Assembly: GCF_003600645.1 (NCBI RefSeq)
Contig: NZ_CP032482.1
Coordinates: forward strand, 62,001 to 126,000
Length of the DNA stretch: 64,000 bases
Direction of reading: 5' to 3'
DNA from: Yersinia rochesterensis
GTDB taxonomy: Bacteria; Pseudomonadota; Gammaproteobacteria; Enterobacterales; Enterobacteriaceae
The notes under the pieces were generated by a model, which saw nothing but the letters and a program-made list of their open reading frames with translations, had not been told where the DNA came from and searched no databases. The position numbers and the translations under genes are program-made. Of this stretch, positions 20,951-30,457 are shown piece after piece (position 1 is the stretch's first letter; the number at the start of each line of letters is the position of its first letter).

Positions 20951-21976
20951 TTACGGATTTTTAGCTTTAGATTCATCGACTGCCGGTTTATCAACCGGAG
21001 TCACTGGCGCGACTGGCGGGAAATATTGCTGCCAATGCTTCTTAACAAAGGTCACTGCTGGGCTTTGCATCAAGCTCTCACCTAAGACAATAAACATCTT
21101 ATCGGCGTAGATTTTCTCCGGAACATAACTGGCTTTCGCGTTGCATTGCTTGATAGCTTTCAGGCGCTCGCCTTTGGCCGGGTCACGCGGTTTTGATTTG
21201 CCCGGTGAGACAGTGCCACTGCCGCTATTATTATGTTCAGTAATATTGCGCACTGGTTCATTCAGCAGCGCGCTAGGTCTGACCAAAACAATATCCGCAG
21301 GTAATTGAGGCAACATTTGTTGCAGCACTTTAATAGTGGCTGGATGCGGGTGCCCAATTGCAATGGCCGAACCATTACGACGGGCTAATTCTACTGCGCG
21401 GTTAAATTGTTGGCGAATCGCGGCTTCATTTTGTGAATCATCCAAAAAAACTTTGCGCTTAATCACTTTGACGCCAGTACCTTCGGCCGCTTTACTGGCC
21501 TGGCTGTTGCCAATAGTCACGCTATCAAGGAAATAGAGCTGGTAGTGCTCCAGTGCCTGCATCACTTTTTGCATGCCCGGCAAGCTGGAAGTCATCGCGC
21601 TGCCCATATGATTATTCATGCCGGTGGCGTAAGGAACATTATTCACCGCCTGGCGAATGATCCGCTGGACTTCTTCACTGCTCATTGATGGCTGTAATGT
21701 ATCGCGCTCCAGCGGTTGCTTGCTCAGCGGGGCCATCGGCAGGTGAATCAGAATTTCGCGCCCTTGATTATGGGCTTTGATGGCCATCTCTTTGGCATAA
21801 GGGGCATTAGGTAGAATCGCCACTGAGATCGGCAGCGGCATCTGTAATACCTTGTTTTCGTTCTGAGGGCGATAACCAAAGTCATCAATAACGATTGAAA
21901 GTTTGCCCGCCTGCGCGGCGTTAGCAATGAGTAGGGTGCTTACTATGATAAACCGACGTGTATTGAAATAGCGCAA
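20951..21976 (-). CDS. yibQ: Divergent polysaccharide deacetylase family protein YibQ
   Basis: NodB-like divergent polysaccharide deacetylase, periplasmic. The proposed start is TTG 21974-21976, since AGGGA lies 7 nt upstream and it begins directly with a signal peptide (RYFNTRRFIIVSTLLIANAAQA, cleavage before GKLS), giving 341 residues. A TTG at 22015 would overlap envC and add a non-hydrophobic tail. Motifs: VIDDFGYR, LIHLPMAPLSKQPLE, NNHMGSAMTS, and AIGHPHPATI. The C-terminal 100 residues are low-complexity and rich in K, P and S. It follows envC and gpmM as in E. coli. The enzymatic activity is unproven. Confidence 0.85.
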   Translation of the reverse strand: MRYFNTRRFIIVSTLLIANAAQAGKLSIVIDDFGYRPQNENKVLQMPLPISVAILPNAPYAKEMAIKAHNQGREILIHLPMAPLSKQPLERDTLQPSMSSEEVQRIIRQAVNNVPYATGMNNHMGSAMTSSLPGMQKVMQALEHYQLYFLDSVTIGNSQASKAAEGTGVKVIKRKVFLDDSQNEAAIRQQFNRAVELARRNGSAIAIGHPHPATIKVLQQMLPQLPADIVLVRPSALLNEPVRNITEHNNSGSGTVSPGKSKPRDPAKGERLKAIKQCNAKASYVPEKIYADKMFIVLGESLMQSPAVTFVKKHWQQYFPPVAPVTPVDKPAVDESKAKNP

Positions 21977-21999
21977 TAGGTGTTCCCTAATGTTGTTCT

Positions 22000-23370
22000 C
22001 TATCTTCCTAACCAAGGCTGTGGGTTAACCGCTTGTCCTTGACGGCGGATTTCGAAATAGAGTGATGGCTCACCTTGACCGCCACTGGTGCCAACGAGCG
22101 CAATTGGCTGGCCAGCTTTTACCTGAGCGCCGACATTGACCAGCGCGCTTTGGTTGTAGCCATATAAACTCATATCCCCTTTGCCGTGTTCAACGACGAC
22201 GACCAGTCCATAGCCCTGCAACCAGTCTGCCAGTAGCACTCGGCCATCCGCAATCGCTTTGACTTCGCTGCCTTCTGGCGCGGAAATAACCATGCCTTTC
22301 CAACGGAGTTCACCTTGCAAGGCCTCGCCAAAGCGGTGAGTCACATTCCCCCTAACGGGCCACATAGCTTGGCCGCCCGGGCGACCCAGCCCGCCAGTTC
22401 GCGCCATTAATGAGCGCTCACTTTCACTTGGTTTATAGCTGGAACCGGTTTTCTTGGCTTGCTGTTCTTTGACTTTTACTTGTTCGCGTACGCGGGCCGC
22501 TTCTTTAGCCTCCCGCTCTGCACGGGCTTTGGCTTCGCGCTCAGCTTTGGCGATTTGGTCGCGCAAACGGGATTCGTTGAGTTTCAGCTCCGCCAGACCC
22601 TGCTGATCTTTCTCCAGCGAGGCTTCCAACGAAGTTAGCGTTTTCTTGCGGGCAGTTCGCGCTTCTTCCAGCTTTTGCTGCTGAGTTTTCTGCTCATCCA
22701 ATAAAGCTTTTTGCTGGTTTTTCTTTTGCTCCAGCACTTTTTTCTCAGCAGACAGGTTGGTGCGGGTCTGCTCCAGTGTTTCAATGGATTTCTGACGAGC
22801 TTCATTGAGATAACTGAAATACGCCAAAATGCGCTCACTGCGCTGGCTCTCTTCACCACTTAAAACAAGTTGTAAGCCACTGTGCTGACCTTGTTTAAAG
22901 GCCGCATCAAGCTGTTTTGACAGGATATCTTGTTGCTGAGATTGTTTACTTTGTAGTTTGCCAATCGAGGCGGTAAGGCTGGAGATTTCTTTATCCAGTT
23001 CACTCAGGGTACCTTGGGTTTCACGCAAGCTGCGGCTCGCCTGAGCAATGGTATTTTCCTGTTGTTTCAACTGGTCGAGCAAGGAACTGCGTTGTTGTTT
23101 TTGTTGCTGAACACTTTTTTCTTTCTCAGCGATATCTTGCTGAAGTGTTTTCAACTGACTTTTGTTTTCTGCTGTTTTTATCGTTGAAGGGGCATCAGCG
23201 GCATGGCTGGATAATGGAAACAGCAATACGCCAGCGCAAAAAACGCTGGCGTACAGTGCTGACCACGGGCGAGGCACCAACCTATTCGGCAATGCAGAGA
23301 AGCCCTCTGTATCGCCGCTGATGCTATCTTCCGTAACCATTGATATCGCGAATGACGCCTTTTCCTTCAT
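22000..23370 (-). CDS. envC: Murein hydrolase activator EnvC
   Basis: 456 residues from ATG 23368-23370; an N-terminal extension precedes the signal-like segment ALYASVFCAGVLLFPLSSHA (near residues 38-57). Then a long coiled coil rich in Q, K and E (about 65-290) and a C-terminal LytM/M23 domain (about 330-456) ending FEIRRQGQAVNPQPWLGR. The LytM domain has lost metal-ligand residues, as in E. coli EnvC, which is recruited by FtsEX and activates amidases AmiA and AmiB at the septum. Ten bp after gpmM on the same strand. Confidence 0.93.
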   Translation of the reverse strand: MKEKASFAISMVTEDSISGDTEGFSALPNRLVPRPWSALYASVFCAGVLLFPLSSHAADAPSTIKTAENKSQLKTLQQDIAEKEKSVQQQKQQRSSLLDQLKQQENTIAQASRSLRETQGTLSELDKEISSLTASIGKLQSKQSQQQDILSKQLDAAFKQGQHSGLQLVLSGEESQRSERILAYFSYLNEARQKSIETLEQTRTNLSAEKKVLEQKKNQQKALLDEQKTQQQKLEEARTARKKTLTSLEASLEKDQQGLAELKLNESRLRDQIAKAEREAKARAEREAKEAARVREQVKVKEQQAKKTGSSYKPSESERSLMARTGGLGRPGGQAMWPVRGNVTHRFGEALQGELRWKGMVISAPEGSEVKAIADGRVLLADWLQGYGLVVVVEHGKGDMSLYGYNQSALVNVGAQVKAGQPIALVGTSGGQGEPSLYFEIRRQGQAVNPQPWLGR

Positions 23371-23379
23371 AACGAAGGA

Positions 23380-24927
23380 TTATTCCACGATGAACAGCGG
23401 CTTACCAGTCATCTCTTGCGGGATTTCCATTTCCATCAGTGACAGCATGGTCGGTGCGATGTCTGAAAGTTTGCCACCGGAGACGGCTTTAACCTCTTTA
23501 TTACCGACATAAATCAGGGGAACCGGCAGGCTAGTATGGGCGGTGTGTGCCTGGCCAGTTGCCGGGTCACTCATCTGCTCAGCGTTGCCGTGGTCGGCGG
23601 TGATAAGCAATTGCCCATCAACTGCTTTCACCGCAGCAACGACTTGTTCAATGCAATTATCCAGAGTTTCTACTGCTTTCACGGCGGCATCATAATCACC
23701 GGTATGGCCGACCATATCGCCATTCGGATAGTTACAAATGATCACATCATATTTGCCGCTGGCGATAGCGCCGACCAATTTTTCAGTCAGTTCTGCGGAA
23801 CTCATTTCCGGTTGCAGGTCATAGGTTGCCACTTTCGGTGAGTTAATCAGAATGCGATCTTCGCCTTTGAATGGCTCTTCCACGCCGCCGTTATAGAAGA
23901 AAGTCACATGAGCATATTTTTCAGTTTCAGAAATGCGCAACTGTGTTTTGTCATGCTTCATCAGCCATTCACCGAAAGTATTGCTCAGTGATGCCGGTGG
24001 GTAAGCACAAGCCGCTTTAATATCAGCCGCATATTCCGTCAGCATGATGAAATCGCCGAAGTTAACCACTTTATCGCGTTTGAAGCCGTCAAAGTCGGCA
24101 TTCACAAAGGTGCGGGTGATTTGGCGAGCACGGTCTGCACGGAAATTCATGAAGATTAATGCATCACCATCATTCATGGCAGCATCAGCTTCGCCCGCGG
24201 CTTTAATCACGGTGGGTTTAACAAATTCGTCATTTTCATTACGGGCATAGGCCGCTTGCAGGCCAGCAACCGCGTTATCTGCGGTGAATTCGCCTTTTGC
24301 CTGAGTCAGTAAATCGTAGGCCAGTTGTACTCGATCCCAGCGATTATCGCGGTCCATAGCATAATAACGGCCAATAATAGACGCGATGCGGCCTTTGCCC
24401 AGCTCAGCAAACTTTTCAGTGAATCGTTTCAGTGAAGGTTCAGCACTGCGCGGCGGGGTATCACGTCCATCGAGGAATGCATGCAGATAAATGGTCGTCG
24501 CCCCTCGTTTGGCCGCCAGCTCAACCATCGCCAGAATGTGGTCTTCGTGGCTGTGGACACCACCAGCAGACAGCAGGCCCATGATATGCACTGCTTTGCC
24601 CGCTTTAACCGCGTTATCAATAGCTGTGGTCAGGGTTGGGTTGGTGAAAAAGTCACCCTCTTTGATTTCTTTGTCGAGGCGGGTTAAATCCTGATAAACA
24701 ATACGGCCAGCCCCCAGATTGACGTGACCGACTTCAGAGTTACCCATTTGCCCATCGGGCAAACCAACATCCAGACCTGAAGCGGCAATTAATGTATGAG
24801 GTTGTTGTTGCCATAAACGGTCCATCACCGGAGTATTGGCATTCAGAATGGCATTATCTTGCTGTTCTTCGCGGTAGCCATAGCCATCCAGAATAGTCAG
24901 AACCAGCGGTTTTTTAGTGCTCGACAT
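23380..24927 (-). CDS. gpmM: 2,3-bisphosphoglycerate-independent phosphoglycerate mutase
   Basis: 515 residues from ATG 24925-24927. Interconverts 3- and 2-phosphoglycerate using two Mn ions. Alkaline-phosphatase-fold motifs: [10 protein letters not shown] near the start, the phospho-Ser in [17 protein letters not shown] near residue 62, [25 protein letters not shown], and [10 protein letters not shown] near the C-terminus. First gene of gpmM-envC-yibQ, divergent from yibN across about 240 bp. Confidence 0.97.
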   Translation of the reverse strand: MSSTKKPLVLTILDGYGYREEQQDNAILNANTPVMDRLWQQQPHTLIAASGLDVGLPDGQMGNSEVGHVNLGAGRIVYQDLTRLDKEIKEGDFFTNPTLTTAIDNAVKAGKAVHIMGLLSAGGVHSHEDHILAMVELAAKRGATTIYLHAFLDGRDTPPRSAEPSLKRFTEKFAELGKGRIASIIGRYYAMDRDNRWDRVQLAYDLLTQAKGEFTADNAVAGLQAAYARNENDEFVKPTVIKAAGEADAAMNDGDALIFMNFRADRARQITRTFVNADFDGFKRDKVVNFGDFIMLTEYAADIKAACAYPPASLSNTFGEWLMKHDKTQLRISETEKYAHVTFFYNGGVEEPFKGEDRILINSPKVATYDLQPEMSSAELTEKLVGAIASGKYDVIICNYPNGDMVGHTGDYDAAVKAVETLDNCIEQVVAAVKAVDGQLLITADHGNAEQMSDPATGQAHTAHTSLPVPLIYVGNKEVKAVSGGKLSDIAPTMLSLMEMEIPQEMTGKPLFIVE

Positions 24928-25168
24928 TGCAGAACCTCTTTCTTATTAGAAAGGCGGTAATTTACTACAGAACCGGTTAAAAATAGCCCAAAGAGATCAA
25001 CATTGGTGTGGGGTTTTGCGTAAAAATCATCAAAGAGACGACAAAACTTCCAGAGATTGTTCGCAGTTTCTGCAATGGCACTTGCATATTGGCTGTATTT
25101 GCCGCAACGCGCAGGTATACTCTGTGGCCTTGAATATTATCCCCTAACTAACGGGAGTTTTTACCCCC

Positions 25169-25603
25169 ATGTTGCAAGAAATTATGCAATTCATTAGCCA
25201 GCATCCGGTTTTGAGTTTGGCTTGGGTGGCGTTGTTCGTCGCCGTAATTTTCACCACTTTTAAAAGTTCTCTGTCAAAAGTGAAAGAAATCACTCGTGGT
25301 GAAGCGACGCGTCTGATTAACAAAGAAGATGCGGTGGTGGTTGATCTCCGCACACGTGATGATTATCGCAAGGGCCATATCGCCAGCTCTATTAATTTAC
25401 TGCCAAGTGATATCAAAAGTGGCAGCCTGGCTGAATTGGAAAAACACAAAGCACAGCCTATTATAGTAGTTTGTGCCACAGGGACGACCTCCCGTGCCTC
25501 CGCTGAGCTACTGAATAAAGCCGGTTTTGAGCGAGTGTTTACCTTGAAAGACGGTATCTCTGGCTGGAGTGGTGAGAATCTGCCACTGGCGCGCGGCAAG
25601 TAA
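25169..25603 (+). CDS. yibN: Membrane-anchored rhodanese-like protein YibN
   Basis: 144 residues from ATG 25169 with ACGGGAG upstream. One N-terminal membrane segment (about residues 10-28, [18 protein letters not shown]) then a single rhodanese domain: [20 protein letters not shown], and the active loop [16 protein letters not shown] with the catalytic Cys near residue 102. Sulfurtransferase substrate unknown. First gene of yibN-grxC-secB-gpsA-cysE, the conserved enteric order. Confidence 0.94.
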   Translation: MLQEIMQFISQHPVLSLAWVALFVAVIFTTFKSSLSKVKEITRGEATRLINKEDAVVVDLRTRDDYRKGHIASSINLLPSDIKSGSLAELEKHKAQPIIVVCATGTTSRASAELLNKAGFERVFTLKDGISGWSGENLPLARGK

Positions 25604-25652
25604 TTGCTATAAAAATCGCTATATCAATAAAGTGTAAATTTGAGGTGTTTCC

Positions 25653-25901
25653 ATGGCGAAGATTGAGATTTATACCAAAGCAACATGCCCGTTCTGCCAT
25701 CGTGCTAAAGCACTGCTGAACAGCAAAGGTGCCGTTTTTCATGAAATCGCAATTGATAATGACCCTGCCAAACGTGAAGAGATGATTGCTCGTTGCGGGC
25801 GGACAACGGTGCCTCAGGTATTTATTGATGGGCAGCATATCGGCGGCTGTGATGATTTACATGCCCTGGATGCGCGCGGTGGGCTTGACCCGCTGCTTTA
25901 A
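25653..25901 (+). CDS. grxC: Glutaredoxin 3
   Basis: 82 residues from ATG 25653 with TGAGG upstream. Dithiol glutaredoxin with the active site ATCPFCHRAK (Cys near residues 11 and 14), the cis-proline in TTVPQVFIDG, and the glutathione-binding GGCDDLHAL. Reduces disulfides with glutathione in the cytoplasm. It lies 49 bp after yibN and 90 bp before secB. Confidence 0.97.
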   Translation: MAKIEIYTKATCPFCHRAKALLNSKGAVFHEIAIDNDPAKREEMIARCGRTTVPQVFIDGQHIGGCDDLHALDARGGLDPLL

Positions 25902-25991
25902 CTCGCCAGTGGGCCCCATGATTGTAATGGAAAGAGCCCGCGGCGGAAGTGTTGTTTAATAAGGACGTCTAACTTTAGGGTATCTATACAC

Positions 25992-26468
25992 ATGTCAGAA
26001 CAAAATAACACCGAGATGGCTTTCCAGATCCAACGTATCTACACCAAAGATATCTCCTTCGAAGCACCTAATGCTCCGCAGGTTTTCCAGCAGGATTGGC
26101 AGCCAGAAGTTAAACTTGATCTTGATACTGCTTCCAGTCAGCTGGCTGAAGATGTGTATGAAGTGGTACTGCGTGTGACTGTCACGGCTTCTTTGGGCGA
26201 AGAAACTGCATTCCTGTGTGAAGTACAGCAGGGCGGCATCTTCTCCATCGCTGGTATTGATGGCACCCAACTGGCGCATTGCTTAGGTGCATACTGCCCG
26301 AACATTCTGTTCCCGTATGCGCGTGAATGCATCACCAGCTTGGTATCTCGCGGTACTTTCCCACAGCTGAATTTGGCACCGGTTAACTTTGATGCCCTGT
26401 TCATGAACTATCTGCAACAGCAGGCTGAAGGTGAAGTTGAAGGTGCTGAACAACGTCAGGATGCCTGA
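25992..26468 (+). CDS. secB: Protein-export chaperone SecB
   Basis: 158 residues from ATG 25992. Acidic homotetrameric cytosolic chaperone that delivers unfolded preproteins to SecA. Family blocks [19 protein letters not shown] (residues 11-29), [19 protein letters not shown], and [21 protein letters not shown]. The C-terminus is Gln- and Glu-rich. Its stop shares one base with the gpsA start (TGATG), indicating coupled translation. Confidence 0.98.
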   Translation: MSEQNNTEMAFQIQRIYTKDISFEAPNAPQVFQQDWQPEVKLDLDTASSQLAEDVYEVVLRVTVTASLGEETAFLCEVQQGGIFSIAGIDGTQLAHCLGAYCPNILFPYARECITSLVSRGTFPQLNLAPVNFDALFMNYLQQQAEGEVEGAEQRQDA

Positions 26469-27487
26469 TGAACACCACCCATGCTTCAATGACTGTAATC
26501 GGTGCCGGATCTTACGGCACCGCATTAGCCATTACGCTGGCGCGTAATGGCCATCAAGTTGTGTTATGGGGCCACGACCCTAAGCATATTCAAACTCTGC
26601 AACAAGACCGTTGTAACCAAGCTTTCCTGCCCGATGTCCCTTTCCCCGACACTCTGTTACTGGAAACCGACTTGGCACGTGCGCTGGCAGCTAGCCGTGA
26701 TGTGCTGGTGGTGGTGCCCAGTCATGTTTTCGGTGCGGTATTAAATCAGCTCAAACCACACTTACGCCCAGATGCGCGTATTGTTTGGGCGACTAAAGGG
26801 CTTGAGGCAGAAACAGGCCGCTTGCTGGCGGATGTGGCGCGGGAAGTGCTGGGCGAGAGTATTCCGCTAGCAGTGGTCTCCGGCCCGACGTTTGCCAAAG
26901 AGCTGGCTGCCGGTTTACCCACCGCGATTGCACTGGCATCGACCGATATGCAATTTAGTGAAGACCTGCAACAACTGTTGCACTGTGGCAAAAGTTTCCG
27001 CGTGTACAGCAATCCTGATTTTATCGGGGTCCAACTCGGTGGTGCGGTTAAAAACGTAATTGCGATTGGTGCCGGGATGTCCGATGGTATTGGTTTTGGT
27101 GCCAATGCGCGAACCGCATTGATAACCCGTGGTTTGGCGGAAATGACCCGTTTGGGCGCGGCATTAGGCGCTGATCCCTCCACCTTTATGGGCATGGCGG
27201 GGTTAGGTGATTTGGTGCTAACCTGCACAGATAACCAATCTCGTAATCGCCGGTTTGGCATCATGCTTGGGCAGGGGCTAGGCGTACAAGAAGCACAGGA
27301 TAAAATTGGTCAAGTGGTCGAAGGTTACCGCAATACCAAGGAAGTTCTGGCGCTGGCACAACGCTACGGTGTTGAAATGCCAATTACTGAACAAATTTAT
27401 CAGGTGCTATACAGCCACAAGAATGCGCGTGAAGCGGCGCTGACCTTATTGGGTCGGACCAGAAAAGATGAAAAAAGCGGCATTTAG
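26468..27487 (+). CDS. gpsA: Glycerol-3-phosphate dehydrogenase [NAD(P)+]
   Basis: 339 residues from ATG 26468. Makes sn-glycerol 3-phosphate from dihydroxyacetone phosphate for phospholipid synthesis; cytoplasmic. Rossmann [19 protein letters not shown] at residues 10-28, [16 protein letters not shown], catalytic Lys in [13 protein letters not shown], and [17 protein letters not shown]. Starts on the last base of secB. A hairpin (GGCTTCGG / CCGAAGCC, 27572-27594) lies between gpsA and cysE, though without a clear T run. Confidence 0.97.
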   Translation: MNTTHASMTVIGAGSYGTALAITLARNGHQVVLWGHDPKHIQTLQQDRCNQAFLPDVPFPDTLLLETDLARALAASRDVLVVVPSHVFGAVLNQLKPHLRPDARIVWATKGLEAETGRLLADVAREVLGESIPLAVVSGPTFAKELAAGLPTAIALASTDMQFSEDLQQLLHCGKSFRVYSNPDFIGVQLGGAVKNVIAIGAGMSDGIGFGANARTALITRGLAEMTRLGAALGADPSTFMGMAGLGDLVLTCTDNQSRNRRFGIMLGQGLGVQEAQDKIGQVVEGYRNTKEVLALAQRYGVEMPITEQIYQVLYSHKNAREAALTLLGRTRKDEKSGI

Positions 27488-27619
27488 CTTGTTCAGCAGT
27501 AATAAAATAATAAATATATAGTGCCAATCCTTGGCGTTGGCATTGCCGCGTCAAGGAATTAGGGTGTCAGTGGCTTCGGTCGTTCCCCGAAGCCGCTTGT
27601 TTATGGGCAGGAGTACGCA

Positions 27620-28441
27620 ATGTCGTCAGAAGAGTTAGAGCTGGTTTGGAGTAGCATTAAATCAGAAGCAAGAGCACTGGCCGAGTGTGAACCCATGCTG
27701 GCAAGTTTTTTTCACGCGACATTACTGAAGCATGAAAATTTAGGCAGTGCGCTGAGCTATATTCTGGCGAATAAGTTGGCTAATCCTATCATGCCCGCCA
27801 TTGCCATCCGTGAGGTGGTTGAAGATGCTTATCGTGCTGATGAACAGATGATTATCTCTGCTGCCCGCGATATTCTGGCGGTACGTTTGCGCGACCCCGC
27901 AGTGGATAAATACTCTACGCCATTGCTGTACTTGAAAGGTTTTCATGCTTTACAAGCTTATCGTATTGGCCACTGGCTATGGGCGCAGGATCGTAAAGCA
28001 CTGGCTATTTACCTGCAAAATCAAGTGTCTGTCGCTTTTGGTGTGGATATCCACCCAGCGGCAACCATTGGTTGCGGCATCATGCTAGACCATGCCACCG
28101 GAATTGTCATTGGTGAAACCGCTGTGGTTGAGAATGATGTTTCCATCCTGCAATCCGTCACTCTGGGCGGTACCGGGAAAACCAGTGGCGACCGTCATCC
28201 GAAGATTCGTGAAGGTGTAATGATTGGCGCGGGTGCAAAAATTCTGGGCAATATTGAAGTCGGGCGTGGTGCTAAAATTGGTGCCGGGTCAGTGGTGTTG
28301 CAGGCCGTGCCTCCCCATACGACAGCCGCAGGTGTCCCCGCTCGAATTGTCGGCAAGCCAGAGAGTGATAAACCCTCATTGGATATGGATCAGCATTTCA
28401 ATGGCGTTAGTCACGGGTTTGAGTACGGCGACGGCATCTGA
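27620..28441 (+). CDS. cysE: Serine O-acetyltransferase
   Basis: 273 residues from ATG 27620 with GCAGGAG upstream. Transfers acetyl from acetyl-CoA to serine, the entry step of cysteine synthesis, feedback-inhibited by cysteine. N-terminal helical domain followed by a left-handed beta helix of hexapeptide repeats (HPAATIGCGIMLDHATGIVIG, GEGVMIGAGAKILGNIEVG). Catalytic His and Asp lie in the GIMLDHATG block. The TGA stop (28439-28441) overlaps the left end of an ERIC element. Confidence 0.97.
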   Translation: MSSEELELVWSSIKSEARALAECEPMLASFFHATLLKHENLGSALSYILANKLANPIMPAIAIREVVEDAYRADEQMIISAARDILAVRLRDPAVDKYSTPLLYLKGFHALQAYRIGHWLWAQDRKALAIYLQNQVSVAFGVDIHPAATIGCGIMLDHATGIVIGETAVVENDVSILQSVTLGGTGKTSGDRHPKIREGVMIGAGAKILGNIEVGRGAKIGAGSVVLQAVPPHTTAAGVPARIVGKPESDKPSLDMDQHFNGVSHGFEYGDGI

Positions 28442-28567
28442 TCCCCTGCGTCCTTGAAGCCGCAGGGGTGTTGGCTACGTTCGCTCACCCGAATCACTTA
28501 CCTTATGTAAGCTCATCGGGACTCGTTCACTTGCCGCCTACCTGCAACTCCAATGCCTTTGGGGATC
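28440..28567. repeat. ERIC element after cysE
   Basis: 128 bp with inverted ends GATCCCC (28440-28446) and GGGGATC (28561-28567). Internal ERIC signatures are TTGGCTACGTTCGCTCACCC, ATCACTTAC and TATGTAAGCTC, with a GCCGCCTACCTGCAACTC right arm. It covers the last bases of cysE and separates it from the convergent trmL, so it may act as a transcript-end structure. Confidence 0.85.
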
Positions 28568-28608
28568 TATTTTATATTGGTAGACCCCAATCCCGGGCTA
28601 CTATCTTG

Positions 28609-29127
28609 CTATTCTTTCAGTAATGCTCCCGGATAACCTAATTGCCGCCAGGCTTCATACACCACCACGGACACGGCATTTGACAGGTTCATGCTGCGGC
28701 TAGCGGCTAGCATTGGAATTCTGATTTTTTGCTGCGCGGGTAATGCATCCAGAACATTGGGCGGTAAGCCGCGAGTTTCTGGGCCAAACAGCAGATAATC
28801 ATTTAGCTGATAATTGACGGCGCTGTGGGCGGGTGTCCCTTTGGTGGTCAGAGCAAATAAGCGGGCAACATTTGTTCCGGCAGATGGTGCACCAGTAGAT
28901 TGTGCGCCATCCAGCTTTTCGCTGTCGAGGAATGCTTGATAATCATGGTGATGTTTGATGTTGGCAAACTCATGGTAATCAAGACCCGCACGGCGTAAGC
29001 GTTTGTCATCCCAAGTGAAACCTAAAGGTTTTATCAGATGGAGTTGGCAACCTGTATTCGCGCATAACCGGATAATATTGCCGGTATTCGGCGGGATTTC
29101 GGGTTCAAATAAAACGATATTAAGCAT
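28609..29127 (-). CDS. trmL: tRNA (cytidine/uridine-2'-O-)-methyltransferase TrmL
   Basis: 172 residues from ATG 29125-29127. SPOUT-class enzyme that methylates the wobble ribose (position 34) of tRNA-Leu isoacceptors. [20 protein letters not shown] at the start, [21 protein letters not shown], the knot motifs [11 protein letters not shown], and [20 protein letters not shown] near the C-terminus. About 15 residues longer than E. coli YibK because of a Gly/Ala/Ser-rich insert ([12 protein letters not shown], near residues 75-86), probably a surface loop. Confidence 0.94.
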   Translation of the reverse strand: MLNIVLFEPEIPPNTGNIIRLCANTGCQLHLIKPLGFTWDDKRLRRAGLDYHEFANIKHHHDYQAFLDSEKLDGAQSTGAPSAGTNVARLFALTTKGTPAHSAVNYQLNDYLLFGPETRGLPPNVLDALPAQQKIRIPMLAASRSMNLSNAVSVVVYEAWRQLGYPGALLKE

Positions 29128-29345
29128 ATGTCCCCCAATAATAAGGGGCGCAGGATATCAGAAACCCCCGCTCAGTGCAGCGGTTACCCATTTTTGTCGA
29201 CCACCCCATCAGTTTGTAAAATAAATAGGATTTGTAAAATAAATAGGGGCGATAAAATAAAAATTTGAAAGCAAGGAGCGGAGAGCGCCAAATGTGGTGA
29301 TTTTATATGCTGGTCGCCACAGTCAGTATTAATGGAGTATTCATC

Positions 29346-30413
29346 ATGACATCAGTTCGGGGCGTAATAGACAGTTTGTCAGACCCACGCTGGGCCGCTA
29401 TTGTTAATCGCGATAAAACCGCCGATGGTCAGTTTGTTTATGCGGTGAAAACCACCGGTGTGTATTGCCGGCCCTCATGTTCTTCCCGTCAGGCGAAAGC
29501 AGAAAACATTGAATTCTTTGCTGATAATGATGCCGCTGAACTTGCCGGTTTCCGGCCCTGTAAACGCTGCCGACCCACTCAGTTATCTCAAGCGCAACTG
29601 CATGCAGAAAAAATTAGCCAGGCATGCCGTTTAATTGAGCAAGCTGAAATACCGCTTAAACTCAGTGAGTTGGCAGCCGAGCTGAATCTCAGCACTTTTT
29701 ATTTCCATCGATTATTTAAATTCATGACCGGATTAACGCCCAAGGCGTATGCCACCGCGACCCGCAGTGCACGAGTCCGCAGCCAATTGGCGGGCGAAGG
29801 CTCGGTGACTGACGCAATATTTGATGCTGGATACAACTCCAATGGCCGTTTTTATGAGCAATCCAATCAGTTATTGGGCATGACGCCGACCCGCTACCGG
29901 CAAGGTGGCCGCGATGTCACACTGCATTTTGCTGTGGGGGAAAGTTCTCTCGGGGCTATCTTGATGGCGAAAAGTGAATTGGGAATATGCGCCATTTTGT
30001 TGGGTGACTCACCGGCCCTGCTGGTGCAACAATTGCAGGATAAATTTCCACAGGCGGAGTTAATTGGCGGGGATGCCGAGTTTGAACAATGGTTCGCGCG
30101 GGTGGTGGGCTTGGTTGAGGCCCCTAAGCTTGGGCTAGATTTGCCCTTGGATATCCGCGGCACGGCATTCCAGCAGCGGGTTTGGCAGGCATTGCGGGAA
30201 ATTCCGGTAGGCGAGACCGCCAGTTATGCCGATATTGCCGCTAAAATTGGTTCACCAAAAGCGGTGCGCGCGGTGGCGGGCGCCTGTGCTGCCAATATGC
30301 TGGCGGTCGCCATTCCCTGCCATCGAGTCATTCGTCAGGATGGCGCATTATCAGGCTATCGCTGGGGGATTGAGCGCAAAAAATATTTGCTGGAGAAAGA
30401 ACGCCAGAAATAG
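29346..30413 (+). CDS. ada: Bifunctional DNA repair methyltransferase / transcriptional activator Ada
   Basis: 355 residues from ATG 29346 with GGAG 10 nt upstream. N-terminal Ada zinc domain: Cys-rich YCRPSCSS and RPCKRCRP hold the four Cys ligands, one of which accepts methyl from phosphotriesters. Then an AraC-type DNA-binding region (about residues 85-185, LSELAAELNLSTFYFHRLFK) and a C-terminal O6-methylguanine transferase with the active site IPCHRVIRQDG near residue 323. Controls the adaptive response to alkylation. Not co-directional with the adjacent trmL or cpxA. Confidence 0.95.
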   Translation: MTSVRGVIDSLSDPRWAAIVNRDKTADGQFVYAVKTTGVYCRPSCSSRQAKAENIEFFADNDAAELAGFRPCKRCRPTQLSQAQLHAEKISQACRLIEQAEIPLKLSELAAELNLSTFYFHRLFKFMTGLTPKAYATATRSARVRSQLAGEGSVTDAIFDAGYNSNGRFYEQSNQLLGMTPTRYRQGGRDVTLHFAVGESSLGAILMAKSELGICAILLGDSPALLVQQLQDKFPQAELIGGDAEFEQWFARVVGLVEAPKLGLDLPLDIRGTAFQQRVWQALREIPVGETASYADIAAKIGSPKAVRAVAGACAANMLAVAIPCHRVIRQDGALSGYRWGIERKKYLLEKERQK

Positions 30414-30448
30414 GCTGCCCGATCCAATATGGTCGGGCAGCCGGTTTT
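30413..30448. terminator. Terminator between ada and cpxA
   Basis: Stem GGCTGCCCGA (30413-30422) with TCGGGCAGCC (30433-30442), then GGTTTT on the plus strand. It lies between convergent genes. Confidence 0.75.
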
Positions 30449-30457
30449 ATCATTTCA

